Shown: positions 38,038-47,449, numbered from the stretch's first letter. The stretch is DNA of 64,000 nt from Variovorax brevis (GCF_030317105.1 NZ_JASZYG010000001.1:992001-1056000); one strand, 5' to 3'. The notes: generated from the letters alone by a model not told the origin. Numbers and translations are program-made.

Positions 38038-39066
38038 TCAGGCGACCTGCTTGCGGGTTTGCGACTGCGGCGTGCCGGCGACGGCTTGCCGCAGCGCGCG
38101 AACGATGGCGCGCCGCGCGAGTTCGATCTTGAAATCGTTGCCGCCGCGGCCGATCGCCCCGCGCAACAATTGCCCGGCTGCTTGCAGGAACAATTCCGGG
38201 GATGGCATCTCGCCTTTCAGCAACGCTTCGGCTGCGGGCATTCGCCAGGGCTTGTGCGCCACGCCACCCAATGCGATGCGCGCGTCAACGATCCGGCCGG
38301 CGGCATCCAGCTTCGTCGCGGCTGCGACCGACACGAGCGCGAAGGCATAGGACAGCCGGTCGCGCAACTTGAGATAGCTGTAGTGGGTGTTGAATCCCTC
38401 GGCAGGCAGTTCGATGGCGGTGACGAGTTCTCCGGGTCGCAGAGTGTTGTCGCGCGATGGCTCCTCGCCCGGCAGGCGGTGGTAGTCGGCGAATGGAATG
38501 CGTCGTTCACCGTCGATGCCCTGGACGCAGACGGTGGCTTCCAGCGCTGCAAGCGCCACGCACATGTCCGAGGGATGCGTGGCGATGCATTGCTCGCTCG
38601 TGCCGAGGATCGCGTGGATGCGTGTGACGCCGCCGATCGCGCCGCATCCGGAGCCGGGCTCGCGCTTGTTGCAGGCCGTCGCCGTGTCGTAGAAGTAATA
38701 GCAGCGCGTGCGCTGGTTGAGGTTGCCGCCGTTGGTCGCCCTGTTGCGCAGCTGCGGACTCGCCCCGGCGAGGATGGCCGATGCGAGCAGCGGGTACCGC
38801 GCCTGCACACGCGCATCCCACGCCGTGTCGGCATTCGTGGCCAATGCGCCCAGCCTCAGGCCCCCGCTTGCCGTCTCCTCGATGCGGTGCAGCGGGAGGC
38901 GCTTGATGTCGATGATGGCGATGGGACGCTCAACGTTCTCCTTCATGAGATCGACGAGGTTGGTGCCGCCCGCGAGATAGCGGATCGCGCCCATGCTTGG
39001 GCCCAGGTTGCCCAGTTGCAGGGCGTGGACGACGTCGCCGGGCCTGGCATAGCTGAAGCGGTTCAT
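38038..39066 (-). CDS. paoB: Aldehyde oxidoreductase, FAD-binding subunit
   Basis: This 342-residue PaoB (YagS)-type subunit begins [17 protein letters not shown] and has the FAD motif [17 protein letters not shown]. It also has the extra cysteine-rich insert [20 protein letters not shown], then CGA and further SEQC and DMC. In E. coli PaoB this insert carries a [4Fe-4S] cluster. It passes electrons between the iron-sulfur subunit and FAD. Its ATG overlaps the paoA stop by 4 bases. Confidence 0.93.
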   Translation of the reverse strand: MNRFSYARPGDVVHALQLGNLGPSMGAIRYLAGGTNLVDLMKENVERPIAIIDIKRLPLHRIEETASGGLRLGALATNADTAWDARVQARYPLLASAILAGASPQLRNRATNGGNLNQRTRCYYFYDTATACNKREPGSGCGAIGGVTRIHAILGTSEQCIATHPSDMCVALAALEATVCVQGIDGERRIPFADYHRLPGEEPSRDNTLRPGELVTAIELPAEGFNTHYSYLKLRDRLSYAFALVSVAAATKLDAAGRIVDARIALGGVAHKPWRMPAAEALLKGEMPSPELFLQAAGQLLRGAIGRGGNDFKIELARRAIVRALRQAVAGTPQSQTRKQVA

Positions 39067-39599
39067 GGCTTGCCGCCTTCCCGGGTCAACACCTCCATCA
39101 CGGCGTCGGTGATGTTGGAATAGGCGCCGCAGCGGCAGAGGTTGCCGCTCATGAGCTCGCGCACCTCCTCGCGCGTCTTCGCCTTGCCCTCCGCGATCAG
39201 GCCGCGTGCGGAGCACAGCTGGCCCGGCGTGCAGTAGCCGCATTGCAAGGCGTCGTGGTCCATGAACGCCTGCTGCAAGGGGTCCAGCACTTCGTCAGCC
39301 CCAAAGCCACTCGACAGGCCTTCCACCGTCCGGACCTCGCACCCATCCGCGCAGACCGCGAGGATCAGGCAACTGTTGACTCGCTTGCCGTCCAGCAGCA
39401 CCGTGCAGGCGCCGCACTGGCCGTGGTCGCAGCCCTTCTTGGTCCCGGTGAGATGGGCCTCCTCGCGCAGCAGGTCGAGCAGCGTCACCCACGGCTGTGT
39501 TTCCACGGGGTGCTCGAAACCATTGAGGTGCAGGACGATGCGAAAAGTGTCGTCGCCGACGCGGTCGGCACCGACGCGGGGAAGATCGTTGAGCTTCAT
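39063..39599 (-). CDS. paoA: Aldehyde oxidoreductase, [2Fe-2S] subunit
   Basis: This 178-residue subunit has the plant-type ferredoxin site [20 protein letters not shown] with a later Cys in NSCL. The second cluster site is [11 protein letters not shown] and [12 protein letters not shown]. This is the PaoA (YagT) type. E. coli PaoA carries a long twin-arginine signal and the enzyme is periplasmic. Here the protein starts at [10 protein letters not shown] and no RR signal is visible even in the upstream in-frame sequence, so this enzyme is probably cytoplasmic. Confidence 0.92.
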   Translation of the reverse strand: MKLNDLPRVGADRVGDDTFRIVLHLNGFEHPVETQPWVTLLDLLREEAHLTGTKKGCDHGQCGACTVLLDGKRVNSCLILAVCADGCEVRTVEGLSSGFGADEVLDPLQQAFMDHDALQCGYCTPGQLCSARGLIAEGKAKTREEVRELMSGNLCRCGAYSNITDAVMEVLTREGGKP

Positions 39600-39864
39600 G
39601 GGAATGCCTCGGGGTGGTGGTGGCTGGCCTCGCCCGTGGTGGTGACCCGCGGCGATCGAACCTGGCAAGAATCGGCAGACGGTATGGAAGTCCCCGCGCT
39701 TCGCATGTAGGACGAACCGCCCTCGAGAGCGTCGATGTTGGCCCGCGACCCTTCCGCCTATCGTCATGCGCTGACGCCGGAGCCCACACGGCCTCACGTA
39801 TTTCGCCTATAGGCATCGCTGACTGGATCACTCACGCTACGGGCTCCTACAGGCCGGAGACACG

Positions 39865-41160
39865 ATGGACACGGCATCGACCCTGCAAACCCCGGCAAAT
39901 GCCGACAGCGACCAGAGGTGGTGGCGCAAGCTCGGCCCCGGGCTGATCACCGGCGCCGCCGACGACGACCCGAGCGGCATCGCCACCTATTCGCAGGCGG
40001 GCGCGCAGTTTGGCTACGGTGTGGGCTGGACGCTGCTCTTCACCTTTCCGTTGATGATGGGCATCCAGCTCGCCAGCGCGCGCATCGGCCGCGTCACCGG
40101 CAAGGATTTGACGGAGACGTTCGCGCGCTTCTGCCCCCAGTGGCTGGTCGCGTCGCTGGTGTTGCTGCTGGTGGTGGCCAACGTGATCAACCTCGGTGCC
40201 GACCTCAGTGCCATGGGCGCGGCCGCGACGCTGGTGCTGCCGGGCGCGCCGGGCTGGTATGCGCTGGCCTTTGGTACCCTCTCGCTGACGCTGCAGGTCT
40301 TCTTGCCGTACCAGCGCTACGTGCGCATCCTGAAGTGGCTCACGCTGTCATTGTTTGCGTACGTGGCCGTGGTGTTCGTCGTGCGGGTGGACTGGGTCGC
40401 GGCCATGAAAGGCACCTTTGCGCCGCACTTCCAGTGGAACAAGGACTACGTGACGATGGTGGTCGCCATCCTGGGCACCACCATCAGCCCCTACCTGTTC
40501 TTCTGGCAGGCGTCGCAGGAAGTGGAAGAGATCCATCGCGTGCCGGAAGACCACGCCCTGCGCGTGGCGCCCGAGCAGGCGCGCAAGCAACTGCGCCGCC
40601 TGCGCCTGGACACCGCCGTGGGCATGGGTTTTTCCAACCTCATTGCGTTCTTCATCATCACGGCCGCGGCGGCGACGCTGCATGCAAACGGCCAGACGCA
40701 CATCGAGACCACGGCGCAGGCGGCTGCCGCGCTCAAACCGATCGCCGGCGAAGCGGCGTTCCTGCTGTTCGCCTTCGGGATCATCGGCACGGGCCTGCTG
40801 GCGCTGCCGGTGCTCGCGGGTTCCGCGGCCTCTGCCGTGGCCAGCCACTTCCGGCTGCGCAAGGGGCTCGACCTGCCGCTGGCCAAGGCCCGCAGCTTCT
40901 ACGCGATCCTGGCGGCCGCCATGGTCATCGGACTGGTGATCGGCGAATCGGGCCTGGACCCGATGGCGGCTCTCTTCTGGGCAGCGGTCATCAATGGCGT
41001 CATTTCCGTGCCGGTGATGGCGGCGGTCATGGTGGCAGCGAGCAGCCGCAAGGTCATGGGCAACATGACGCTCAGCTGGCGAGGGAAGTTGCTCGGCTGG
41101 ATCGCCACGGGGGCCATGGCCGCAGCGGCGGTCGCGCTTGGGGTCGTGTCGCTCTTGTGA
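39865..41160 (+). CDS. Nramp-related transporter with non-canonical metal-site motifs
   Basis: This 431-residue membrane protein has about eleven segments and an Nramp-like start, RKLGPGLITGAADDDPSGIA. Classical Nramp manganese/iron transporters have DPGN in segment 1 and MPHN in segment 6. Here the matching places read DPSG (35-38) and ISPY (207-210), so the Asn and Met that hold the metal are absent. It belongs to the broad Nramp-related group whose members may move other ions. The 265-base gap before it holds the divergent promoters with paoA, and no metal-box motif was recognised. Confidence 0.88.
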   Translation: MDTASTLQTPANADSDQRWWRKLGPGLITGAADDDPSGIATYSQAGAQFGYGVGWTLLFTFPLMMGIQLASARIGRVTGKDLTETFARFCPQWLVASLVLLLVVANVINLGADLSAMGAAATLVLPGAPGWYALAFGTLSLTLQVFLPYQRYVRILKWLTLSLFAYVAVVFVVRVDWVAAMKGTFAPHFQWNKDYVTMVVAILGTTISPYLFFWQASQEVEEIHRVPEDHALRVAPEQARKQLRRLRLDTAVGMGFSNLIAFFIITAAAATLHANGQTHIETTAQAAAALKPIAGEAAFLLFAFGIIGTGLLALPVLAGSAASAVASHFRLRKGLDLPLAKARSFYAILAAAMVIGLVIGESGLDPMAALFWAAVINGVISVPVMAAVMVAASSRKVMGNMTLSWRGKLLGWIATGAMAAAAVALGVVSLL

Positions 41161-41196
41161 GGCGTTCCTGGCACGCAGGCGAGTGACGTTGCGCTC

Positions 41197-41517
41197 CTAT
41201 CCGACCTTGTTCAGCGTGTCGAGATCAACCTCGCCCTTGTCGCTTTGGAATATCGGCAAGCCCGCCTCGCCGCTTTGCTGCTGGCTGACGCCCGAGATGC
41301 GGTGGTCGCCCGTGTGGTACTGCGTGACCTTGCCGCCCCGCTCGATGACCAGACGCTGCTGCGCGGGAAAGAAGGCGTAGCGCAAGCCATCCTGCGATCC
41401 AGTGCTTCCCGGCTGGTCGAGGCCTGCGGGCCACCATGCTTCGGGCGGCGCCATGGGTTTCATCGGTTGCATCGGTTTCATGGGCTTCATGGGTTCCATC
41501 GGCTTCATCGGTTCCAT
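41197..41517 (-). CDS. Small protein with Met-Lys-Pro repeats
   Basis: The 106 residues begin with a periodic MEPMKPMEPMKPMKPMQPMK. A globular part follows: WWPAGLDQPGSTGSQDGLRY, AFFPAQQRLVIERGGKVTQY and GDHRISGVSQQQS. The start at 41517 lies behind AAGGAAT. Repeats of MKP with a similar WWP and RYAFFP core are known to me in hypothetical proteins of related bacteria. The function is unknown; the Met-rich stretch could bind copper or another soft metal, which is speculation. No signal peptide is evident. Confidence 0.7.
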   Translation of the reverse strand: MEPMKPMEPMKPMKPMQPMKPMAPPEAWWPAGLDQPGSTGSQDGLRYAFFPAQQRLVIERGGKVTQYHTGDHRISGVSQQQSGEAGLPIFQSDKGEVDLDTLNKVG

Positions 41518-41779
41518 GGAAGATTCCTTTTGGGTTGCAGCACGCCAGTTTGTGAAGCTGGCAGACGCTGCGGTGTAGGCGCGGGCGCCGGCGGCCTGCG
41601 CGCGTTGTTCACGGCCGCGCCTTCGCGCTGCGGCCCGAAGACGCCGCCCAACCGGATGGATTTCGCTCCCACGCGTTGGCAGTCGCAGGGCACGAGCGGT
41701 CGCGACTGACGGCCTGTTTCGAGGGGTCCAAAAAGCGTACATTCCGCAAACGCGGTTCTTTCGAATGAAGGAGAACGCC

Positions 41780-42292
41780 ATGGCCCGATTCAACCGTCTC
41801 GCGGGCGCGGCCTTGTTCGCGGCCCTTGCCAGTTCAGCGGCAATGGCCGCGCAGTTGAGCGTCGTTTTCATCAACCCTGAACGCTTCCGCGACGCCGCCT
41901 ATTCCAGGCCTTACGCCAATGCGAACGATCTCCTGGCGGTGCAACGCGACATGGAGCGGCATCTGAAAGGCCTTGCCGACCGTGGTCTGCCGCCAGGCGA
42001 TTCGTTGCGCATTGAGGTGCTGGACATCGACCTTGCTGGAGAGTTCAACCCCTTCTGGCCGCGCACGGGCCACCTGCGCATCGTGCGCGACATCTATTGG
42101 CCGCGCATCAAGCTGCGTTACACGCTGACGCACGGCGACCAGACGATGGCGGGCGCCGAAGAAGAGCTTTCCGACATGAACTTCCTGATGACGGTCAACC
42201 CTTACTCCGAGGTCGACCGCTTTCGCTACGAGAAACCAATGCTCGATGACTGGTTCGCCCGACGTTTCGGCGCCCGGCAAAACGAGGACTGA
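41780..42292 (+). CDS. DUF3016 family exported protein
   Basis: This 170-residue protein has a signal peptide (MARFNRLAGAALFAALASSA, then AMAAQ). The DUF3016 pattern follows: VVFINPERFRDAAYSR, HLKGLADRGLPPGDSLRIEVLDIDLAGE, and YWPRIKLRYTL. The function of the family is not known; the proteins are periplasmic or lipoprotein-like. The ATG at 41780 follows AAGGAG, which rules out the ATG at 41765. Confidence 0.88.
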   Translation: MARFNRLAGAALFAALASSAAMAAQLSVVFINPERFRDAAYSRPYANANDLLAVQRDMERHLKGLADRGLPPGDSLRIEVLDIDLAGEFNPFWPRTGHLRIVRDIYWPRIKLRYTLTHGDQTMAGAEEELSDMNFLMTVNPYSEVDRFRYEKPMLDDWFARRFGARQNED

Positions 42293-42322
42293 GATTGACC
42301 CAGCGCCCGATGCGCGGATGCG

Positions 42323-43810
42323 TTACTCGATGGCCTTGCCCATGTCCTCGACCACCTTCTTGGCATCGCCGAAGACCATCATGGTTTTGTCCATGTAGAA
42401 AAGCTCGTTGTCCAGGCCAGCATAGCCTGCTGCCATCGAGCGCTTGTTCACGATCACTGTCTTGGCCTTGTAGGCTTCCAGGATCGGCATGCCGTAGATC
42501 GGCGTGCCCTTTTGCAACGCGGCAGGGTTCACCACGTCGTTGGCGCCCAGGATGATGGCCACGTCGGCCTGTCCGAACTCGCCGTTGATGTCTTCCATTT
42601 CGAACACCTGGTCGTAGGGCACTTCGGCCTCTGCGAGCAGCACGTTCATGTGGCCCGGCATGCGGCCTGCCACCGGGTGGATGGCGTACTTGACCGTCAC
42701 GCCGTGCTCGGTGAGCTTTGCTGCCAGTTCCTTCACGGCGTGCTGCGCGCGCGCCACCGCGAGGCCGTAGCCCGGCACGATGATCACGGTCTCGGCGTTG
42801 CTCAGCACGAAGGCCGCGTCGTCGGCGCTGCCGCTCTTCACGGGACGCTGCTCCTTGGCCGCGCCGCCGGCCGTGGCCGCCTCGCCGCCGAAGCCGCCCA
42901 GGATCACGTTGAAGAACGAGCGGTTCATCGCCTTGCACATGATGTAGCTCAGGATCGCACCGGAGGAGCCCACCAGCGAACCCGCGACGATCAGCATCGC
43001 ATTGTTCAGGCTGAAGCCGATGCCCGCGGCCGCCCAGCCCGAGTAGCTGTTGAGCATGGACACCACCACCGGCATGTCGGCGCCGCCGATCGGGATGATG
43101 ATGAGCACGCCCATCACGAAGCTCAGCACCACCATCAGCAGGAATGCGTACCAGCTTTCGGTGAACACGAACACCAGGCCCAGGCCGATCGTGACCAGCC
43201 CCAGGATCAGGTTCAGCATGTGCTGTCCCTTGAACTGCACCGGCGCGCCCTGGAACAGGCGGAACTTGTACTTGCCCGAGAGCTTGCCGAAGGCAATGAC
43301 CGAGCCGCTGAAGGTGATCGCGCCGATGGCGGCGCCCAGGAACAGCTCCAGCCGGTTGCCCGCCGGAATGCCATAGCGCAGGAAGCCATCGACGATGAAG
43401 GCGCCTTCAGGCGTGTTGACGCCGACAGCCGCAGCAACTGGCGCCTGCGTGATGCCAAAGGCCCACGGCTCGACGACAGCCGCCACGGCAATGAACACGG
43501 CCGCCAAGCCGATCATGCTGTGGAAGAAGGCCACCAACTCGGGCATCTGCGTCATCTCGACGGTCTTGGCGCGATACGCGCCGTAGCCGCCACCGACCAC
43601 CAGGCCCAGCAGCACCCAGGCCATGCCGATGGCCTTGCCGCCCGAGAGTTGAACGATGAGCGCCGCGGTCGTCAGGATGGCGATGGCCATGCCGACCATG
43701 CCGAAGATGTTGCCGCGGATGGACGTCGTGGGATGCGACAGGCCCTTCAGGGCCTGGATGAAGCAGATGCTGGCAATGAGGTACAGCAGCGTGACGACAT
43801 TCATGCTCAT
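42323..43810 (-). CDS. pntB: NAD(P) transhydrogenase subunit beta
   Basis: This 495-residue proton-translocating transhydrogenase subunit has about nine membrane segments (residues 1-300) and an NADP-binding domain. The latter begins at VIIVPGYGLAVARAQHAV and includes YAIHPVAGRMPGHMNVLLAEA and VAIILGANDVVNPAA. With PntAA and PntAB it uses the proton gradient to make NADPH from NADH. It overlaps pntAB by 4 bases. This would support the NADPH-using reductases in the neighbouring CoA island, though it is a general enzyme. Confidence 0.96.
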   Translation of the reverse strand: MSMNVVTLLYLIASICFIQALKGLSHPTTSIRGNIFGMVGMAIAILTTAALIVQLSGGKAIGMAWVLLGLVVGGGYGAYRAKTVEMTQMPELVAFFHSMIGLAAVFIAVAAVVEPWAFGITQAPVAAAVGVNTPEGAFIVDGFLRYGIPAGNRLELFLGAAIGAITFSGSVIAFGKLSGKYKFRLFQGAPVQFKGQHMLNLILGLVTIGLGLVFVFTESWYAFLLMVVLSFVMGVLIIIPIGGADMPVVVSMLNSYSGWAAAGIGFSLNNAMLIVAGSLVGSSGAILSYIMCKAMNRSFFNVILGGFGGEAATAGGAAKEQRPVKSGSADDAAFVLSNAETVIIVPGYGLAVARAQHAVKELAAKLTEHGVTVKYAIHPVAGRMPGHMNVLLAEAEVPYDQVFEMEDINGEFGQADVAIILGANDVVNPAALQKGTPIYGMPILEAYKAKTVIVNKRSMAAGYAGLDNELFYMDKTMMVFGDAKKVVEDMGKAIE

Positions 43811-44133
43811 GCTGCGTTCCCCTTTTCAGCCGCGGGCGCCTTCTTGTCCTTCTTCTTGAACATTTCCAGCATTCGCCGCGTGACCAGGAAGCCGCCGAAC
43901 ACGTTCACGGCCGCCAGCGCCACCGCCAAGACGCCCATGGTCTTGCCCAGCGTCGTTTCGGTGAGCGCAGCCGCCAGCATGGCGCCCACGATCACGATGG
44001 CCGAAATGGCGTTCGTCACCGCCATCAGCGGCGTGTGCAACGCCGGTGTGACGGTCCACACCACGTGGTAGCCCACGTAGATGGCGAGCACGAAGATGAT
44101 CAGGTTGATGACTGTGTGGGAAACGGGGTCCAT
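43807..44133 (-). CDS. pntAB: NAD(P) transhydrogenase subunit alpha part 2
   Basis: This 108-residue membrane subunit has four hydrophobic segments (VINLIIFVLAIYVGYHVVW, then TPALHTPLMAVTNAISAIVI). This is the split form of PntA in which the membrane part is a separate gene, common in Burkholderiales and Rhodospirillum. A Lys-rich tail (MFKKKDKKAP) is cytoplasmic. It lies 17 bases after pntAA. Confidence 0.94.
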   Translation of the reverse strand: MDPVSHTVINLIIFVLAIYVGYHVVWTVTPALHTPLMAVTNAISAIVIVGAMLAAALTETTLGKTMGVLAVALAAVNVFGGFLVTRRMLEMFKKKDKKAPAAEKGNAA

Positions 44134-44150
44134 GGCTTCTTGCTCCTCGA

Positions 44151-45293
44151 TTACTTGCGGGTGACCTGGCCGTCCTGCGTCATTCGGCAGGCGGCGACGA
44201 TGTCGTCGTCCAGGTCGATCTTGAGTGCGCCTTCCTTTGTGATGATCAGCTTCAGGAAGTCCAGCACGTTGCGCGCGTAGAGGGCCGATGCATCGGCCGC
44301 CACCAATGCCGGCAGGTTGGTCTCGCCGACGATGGTCACGCCGTGCTTGACAACGGTCTTGTCGGCTTCAGACAGCGGGCAGTTGCCGCCCGTCAGTCCT
44401 CCATTCATGTCCGGGCCCTTGCCCGCGGCGATGTCCACGATGACCGAGCCGGGCTTCATCGACTTGACCATGTCCTCGGTGATGAGGGTCGGCGCAGCGC
44501 GGCCGGGAATGAGCGCGGTGCTGATCACCACGTCGGCCAGCGCCACGCGCTTGGCAACCTCGACCTGCTGGCGCGCCAGCCAGCCCGGCGGCATCGGCCG
44601 CGCATAGCCGCCCACGCCTTCGGCCGCATCCTTCTCTTCCTGCGTGTCGTACGACACCTCGATGAACTTGCCGCCCAGCGATTCGATCTGCTCCTTGACG
44701 CTCGGGCGCACGTCGGACGCCTCGATCACCGCGCCCAGGCGTTTGGCCGTGGCGATGGCCTGCAGCCCGGCCACGCCGACGCCCAGGATGACCACGCGGG
44801 CGGCCTTCACCGTGCCGGCGGCGGTCATCAGCATCGGGAAGAAACGCTGGTACTTGTCGGCGGCCATCATCACGGCCTTGTAGCCTGCGATGTTTGCCTG
44901 GGACGACAGCACATCCATGCTCTGGGCCCGCGTGGTGCGCGGAGCGGCTTCAAGCGCAAAGCCAGTGAGTCCAGCCGCCGCAAGGCGTTGAAGGCCCAGC
45001 GCATCGAAGGGGTTGAGCATGCCGATGACGACCGTGCCCGGCTTCATGCGCGCGGCTTCGTTGTCATCCGGCGTTCTCACCTTGAGCACGATGTCCGCAC
45101 CGAAGGCGCCTTCGACGTCCGTGATTTCTGCGCCAGCCGCCTGGTAGGCCGCATCGGTCGCGCTTGCCGCGACACCAGCGCCCGACTGCACGCGAACCGC
45201 ATGGCCCTGCGCCACGAGCTTCTTCGCCGTCTCAGGCGTCACCGCCACCCGCGTCTCGCCGGCGGTGGTTTCGACAGGTACTCCTATGCGCAT
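44151..45293 (-). CDS. pntAA: NAD(P) transhydrogenase subunit alpha part 1
   Basis: This 380-residue NAD-binding subunit has an alanine-dehydrogenase-like fold. It has MRIGVPVETTAGETRVAVTPET at the start, the RQD-loop-like SSQANIAGYKAVM, the NAD loop VVILGVGVAGLQAIATAKRLGA, and VDIAAGKGPDMNGG. The ATG at 45293 has AGGAG just inside and GGAGACTT upstream on the coding strand. It faces away from the Fcs-like ligase gene with 98 bases between; the operator-like dyad at 45333 lies in that gap. Confidence 0.95.
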   Translation of the reverse strand: MRIGVPVETTAGETRVAVTPETAKKLVAQGHAVRVQSGAGVAASATDAAYQAAGAEITDVEGAFGADIVLKVRTPDDNEAARMKPGTVVIGMLNPFDALGLQRLAAAGLTGFALEAAPRTTRAQSMDVLSSQANIAGYKAVMMAADKYQRFFPMLMTAAGTVKAARVVILGVGVAGLQAIATAKRLGAVIEASDVRPSVKEQIESLGGKFIEVSYDTQEEKDAAEGVGGYARPMPPGWLARQQVEVAKRVALADVVISTALIPGRAAPTLITEDMVKSMKPGSVIVDIAAGKGPDMNGGLTGGNCPLSEADKTVVKHGVTIVGETNLPALVAADASALYARNVLDFLKLIITKEGALKIDLDDDIVAACRMTQDGQVTRK

Positions 45294-45332
45294 CAGCAAG
45301 TCTCCTGAAAAATTGCTTGTCGCGATCCTATC

Positions 45333-45345
45333 CTTACAGTGTTAA
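45333..45345. promoter_or_regulatory. TetR-regulon dyad A, before the first ligase gene
   Basis: CTTAC-AGT-GTTAA matches the 13-base dyad family found at four other promoters of the island (TTRAC-N3-GTTAR in either orientation). The right half runs into TAATAT (45343-45348), a likely -10 element, as at dyad D. It lies 46 bases before the ligase ATG. Confidence 0.7.
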
Positions 45346-45391
45346 TATTGCAAGCATGCCATCGACTTCCAGCGCCTTTTCGGAGACATCC

Positions 45392-47323
45392 ATGGAAACT
45401 CGCAACACTGAATCGCCGTCGCCCAACCCGGTCATTGCCACCTCGCGCCACGAGGGAGAAGGGCCGCCGGCGAACCTTCGGCACTCGGCCCTGCGCCGCA
45501 GCGCCATCGAGGTGACGAAGCACGAGGATGGAAGCCTTCGTGTGCAGTGGCCGGGCGACGCCGTCACGCTGCGCAACGGCCCGGCCGAGCACAATGCACC
45601 GACCGACCGTGTCGTCGCCAACGTGGTCGACTGGCTACCGCTCTGGGCCAAGGTGCAACCCCTCACCGTCATGCTGTCGGAAACGGACAGCCAAGGTGGT
45701 CGCACGGAAGTCGACTATCGGCAGGCCTGGACTCGCGTCCAGGCCATCGCCCATGCACTGCTGGCACTTGGCCGCATTGGCAATCTGCCTGCGCCGGTCT
45801 TGGCACTGATCTCCGGCAACTCGTTGCATCAAGCGCTGCTCACCTTCGCCGCGCTCTACGCCGGATGGACCGTCATGCCGATCACGCCGGCCCATGCAAC
45901 GCGCAGTGGTCAACCGGAGCGCCTTGCCCAACTCTTCAAGAACGTGAGTCCGGACCTTGTCTACAGCGAGTCCTTGAACGACGCGAAGGACGCACTCGAT
46001 CGGCTCGACGTGCCAACGTATGCGCGCATCGACAGGCAGCAAGTCGAAGCATGGTCTGCAGCATCCCTGTCCGCAGCGCAGCACGATGCACTCGCGAATG
46101 CACACGCGCAAGCATCCGGCGAGCACGTCGCAAAGATCATGTTCACCTCGGGATCGACCGGCGTTCCCAAGGGCGTCGTCATGACGCACGCCATGCTCGC
46201 GGCAGCGCAGGCCACCTCTGCCGCCAACCTCTCCGTTCAACCCGCGTCGCCGCAGGTCTACCTCGACTGGCTGCCGTGGCACCACGTGATGGGCGGCAAC
46301 GTCGTGCTCCATCGGCTGCTTCGGTTTGGAGGAACACTGCACATCGACAACGGGCGGCCCGCGCCCGGCAAGTTCGAGGAAACGCTGCGCAACCTGCGCA
46401 GCATCTCGCCCACCTTCTACTTCAACGTGCCGCTCGGCTACGCGATGCTCGCATCGGCGCTGGAGAAGGACGACGCGCTGGCCACCAGCTTCTTCAAGCG
46501 CCTGGAGTACATGTCTTTCGGCGGTGCTTCCTTGTCCGTGGAACTGGTGAATCGCTTGCGCGCGCTCTCGGTGCGCCACGTGGGCTACGCCCTTCCCATC
46601 ACGTCGGGCTATGGTGCGACCGAGACTTCGGGGCCTGGCCTGAGCACGACATGGGACATGGCCAGCGGCGGCGCGCTGGGCCTGCCGGCGCCGGGCATCG
46701 TCGCCAAGCTTCAACCGTTGGACGGGCGATACGAGCTGTGCCTCGCGGGCGCCAGCCTTGCGTCCCGCTATGCAGACGACGTGGCCACCAACGTCGACGC
46801 CGAGGGATTCATCCGCACCGGCGATGCCGTGACATGGGTCGACGCCGAACGACCGCTCTTGGGACTGGCGTTTGCAGGCCGCGTGTCGGAAGAGTTCAAG
46901 CTTCTGTCCGGCACCTGGGTGCAGGTCGGCACACTGCGCCAGCGCGTCGTCGAGGCACTGTCGCCGCTCGTCAGCGATGCGGTGCTGACGGGGCATGACC
47001 GTGACTATGTCGGCGCCTTGCTGTTCATGAACGAGCGTGCGTTGCGCGCGGCGTTTCCTGAGGCCTCCGGGCTCACGCGTGAAGAGCTGGTACAGCACCC
47101 TCCCCTGCTGCAGTCGCTGGCCTCGCGACTCGATCGCCTGCAAGGCGGCTCCAGCATGCGCGTGCTGCGCGCCATGCTCATGGTTGAAGACCCGGTGGCC
47201 GAAGCCTTCGAGATCACCGACAAGGGCTACATCAACCAGCGCGCGGTGCTGCAGTGCCGCGCGATGCTGGTGGAGGCGCTGCATGCCCCGACACCGGATG
47301 CGTCCGTGGTGCGCCTCGATTGA
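45392..47323 (+). CDS. Acyl-CoA ligase, feruloyl-CoA synthase-like (first copy)
   Basis: This 643-residue member of the AMP-forming ligase family activates a carboxylic acid as its CoA thioester. It has the phosphate loop KIMFTSGSTGVPKGVVMTHA, the Fcs-like DWLPWHHVMGGNVVLHRLLRFGGTLHID, GYGATETSG, RTGDAVTWVD and the C-terminal ITDKGYINQRAV with the catalytic Lys. Feruloyl-CoA synthases are the nearest named relatives, but the cluster lacks a feruloyl hydratase/aldolase gene, so another aryl- or branched acid is likely. GGAG precedes the ATG at 45392. A second, clearly related ligase is encoded at 54809-56737. Confidence 0.88.
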   Translation: METRNTESPSPNPVIATSRHEGEGPPANLRHSALRRSAIEVTKHEDGSLRVQWPGDAVTLRNGPAEHNAPTDRVVANVVDWLPLWAKVQPLTVMLSETDSQGGRTEVDYRQAWTRVQAIAHALLALGRIGNLPAPVLALISGNSLHQALLTFAALYAGWTVMPITPAHATRSGQPERLAQLFKNVSPDLVYSESLNDAKDALDRLDVPTYARIDRQQVEAWSAASLSAAQHDALANAHAQASGEHVAKIMFTSGSTGVPKGVVMTHAMLAAAQATSAANLSVQPASPQVYLDWLPWHHVMGGNVVLHRLLRFGGTLHIDNGRPAPGKFEETLRNLRSISPTFYFNVPLGYAMLASALEKDDALATSFFKRLEYMSFGGASLSVELVNRLRALSVRHVGYALPITSGYGATETSGPGLSTTWDMASGGALGLPAPGIVAKLQPLDGRYELCLAGASLASRYADDVATNVDAEGFIRTGDAVTWVDAERPLLGLAFAGRVSEEFKLLSGTWVQVGTLRQRVVEALSPLVSDAVLTGHDRDYVGALLFMNERALRAAFPEASGLTREELVQHPPLLQSLASRLDRLQGGSSMRVLRAMLMVEDPVAEAFEITDKGYINQRAVLQCRAMLVEALHAPTPDASVVRLD

Positions 47324-47390
47324 ACTGAGTCCCCAAGCCGCAAGCACGCAGAAATTTTTCGCGTCCCGATCGAATAGTTTTGCCTCCATC

Positions 47391-47419
47391 TTGACACTGT
47401 TAGGATTGGCATCTACGAT
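47391..47419 (+). promoter_or_regulatory. Promoter with dyad B, before the maoC-nmrA-SDR unit
   Basis: TTGACA (47391-47396), 17 bases, then TACGAT (47414-47419) form a good sigma-70 promoter. The dyad TTGAC-ACT-GTTAG (47391-47403) covers its -35 element. The 19 bases ATCTTGACACTGTTAGGAT are identical to those at dyad C, 9.5 kb away. A repressor here would block RNA polymerase directly. Confidence 0.78.
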
Positions 47420-47449
47420 TCCCCCATCGAACATTCAAGAGGCATCCCG

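Noticed and set aside
35446..39123. A 1225-codon open frame on the plus strand opposite katE and the pao genes.
   Set aside because: It is the mirror of strongly supported genes in high-GC DNA; the predicted protein is His/Arg/Gly-rich with no family pattern.
41460..41517. Short periodic repeats that might look like a CRISPR or microsatellite array.
   Set aside because: The periodicity is explained by Met-Lys-Pro codons within a gene, and there are no spacers of equal length.
42512..44071. A 519-codon plus-strand frame opposite pntB and pntAB.
   Set aside because: It is a mirror of membrane-protein genes; the Asp/His/Gln-rich translation has no recognisable domain.
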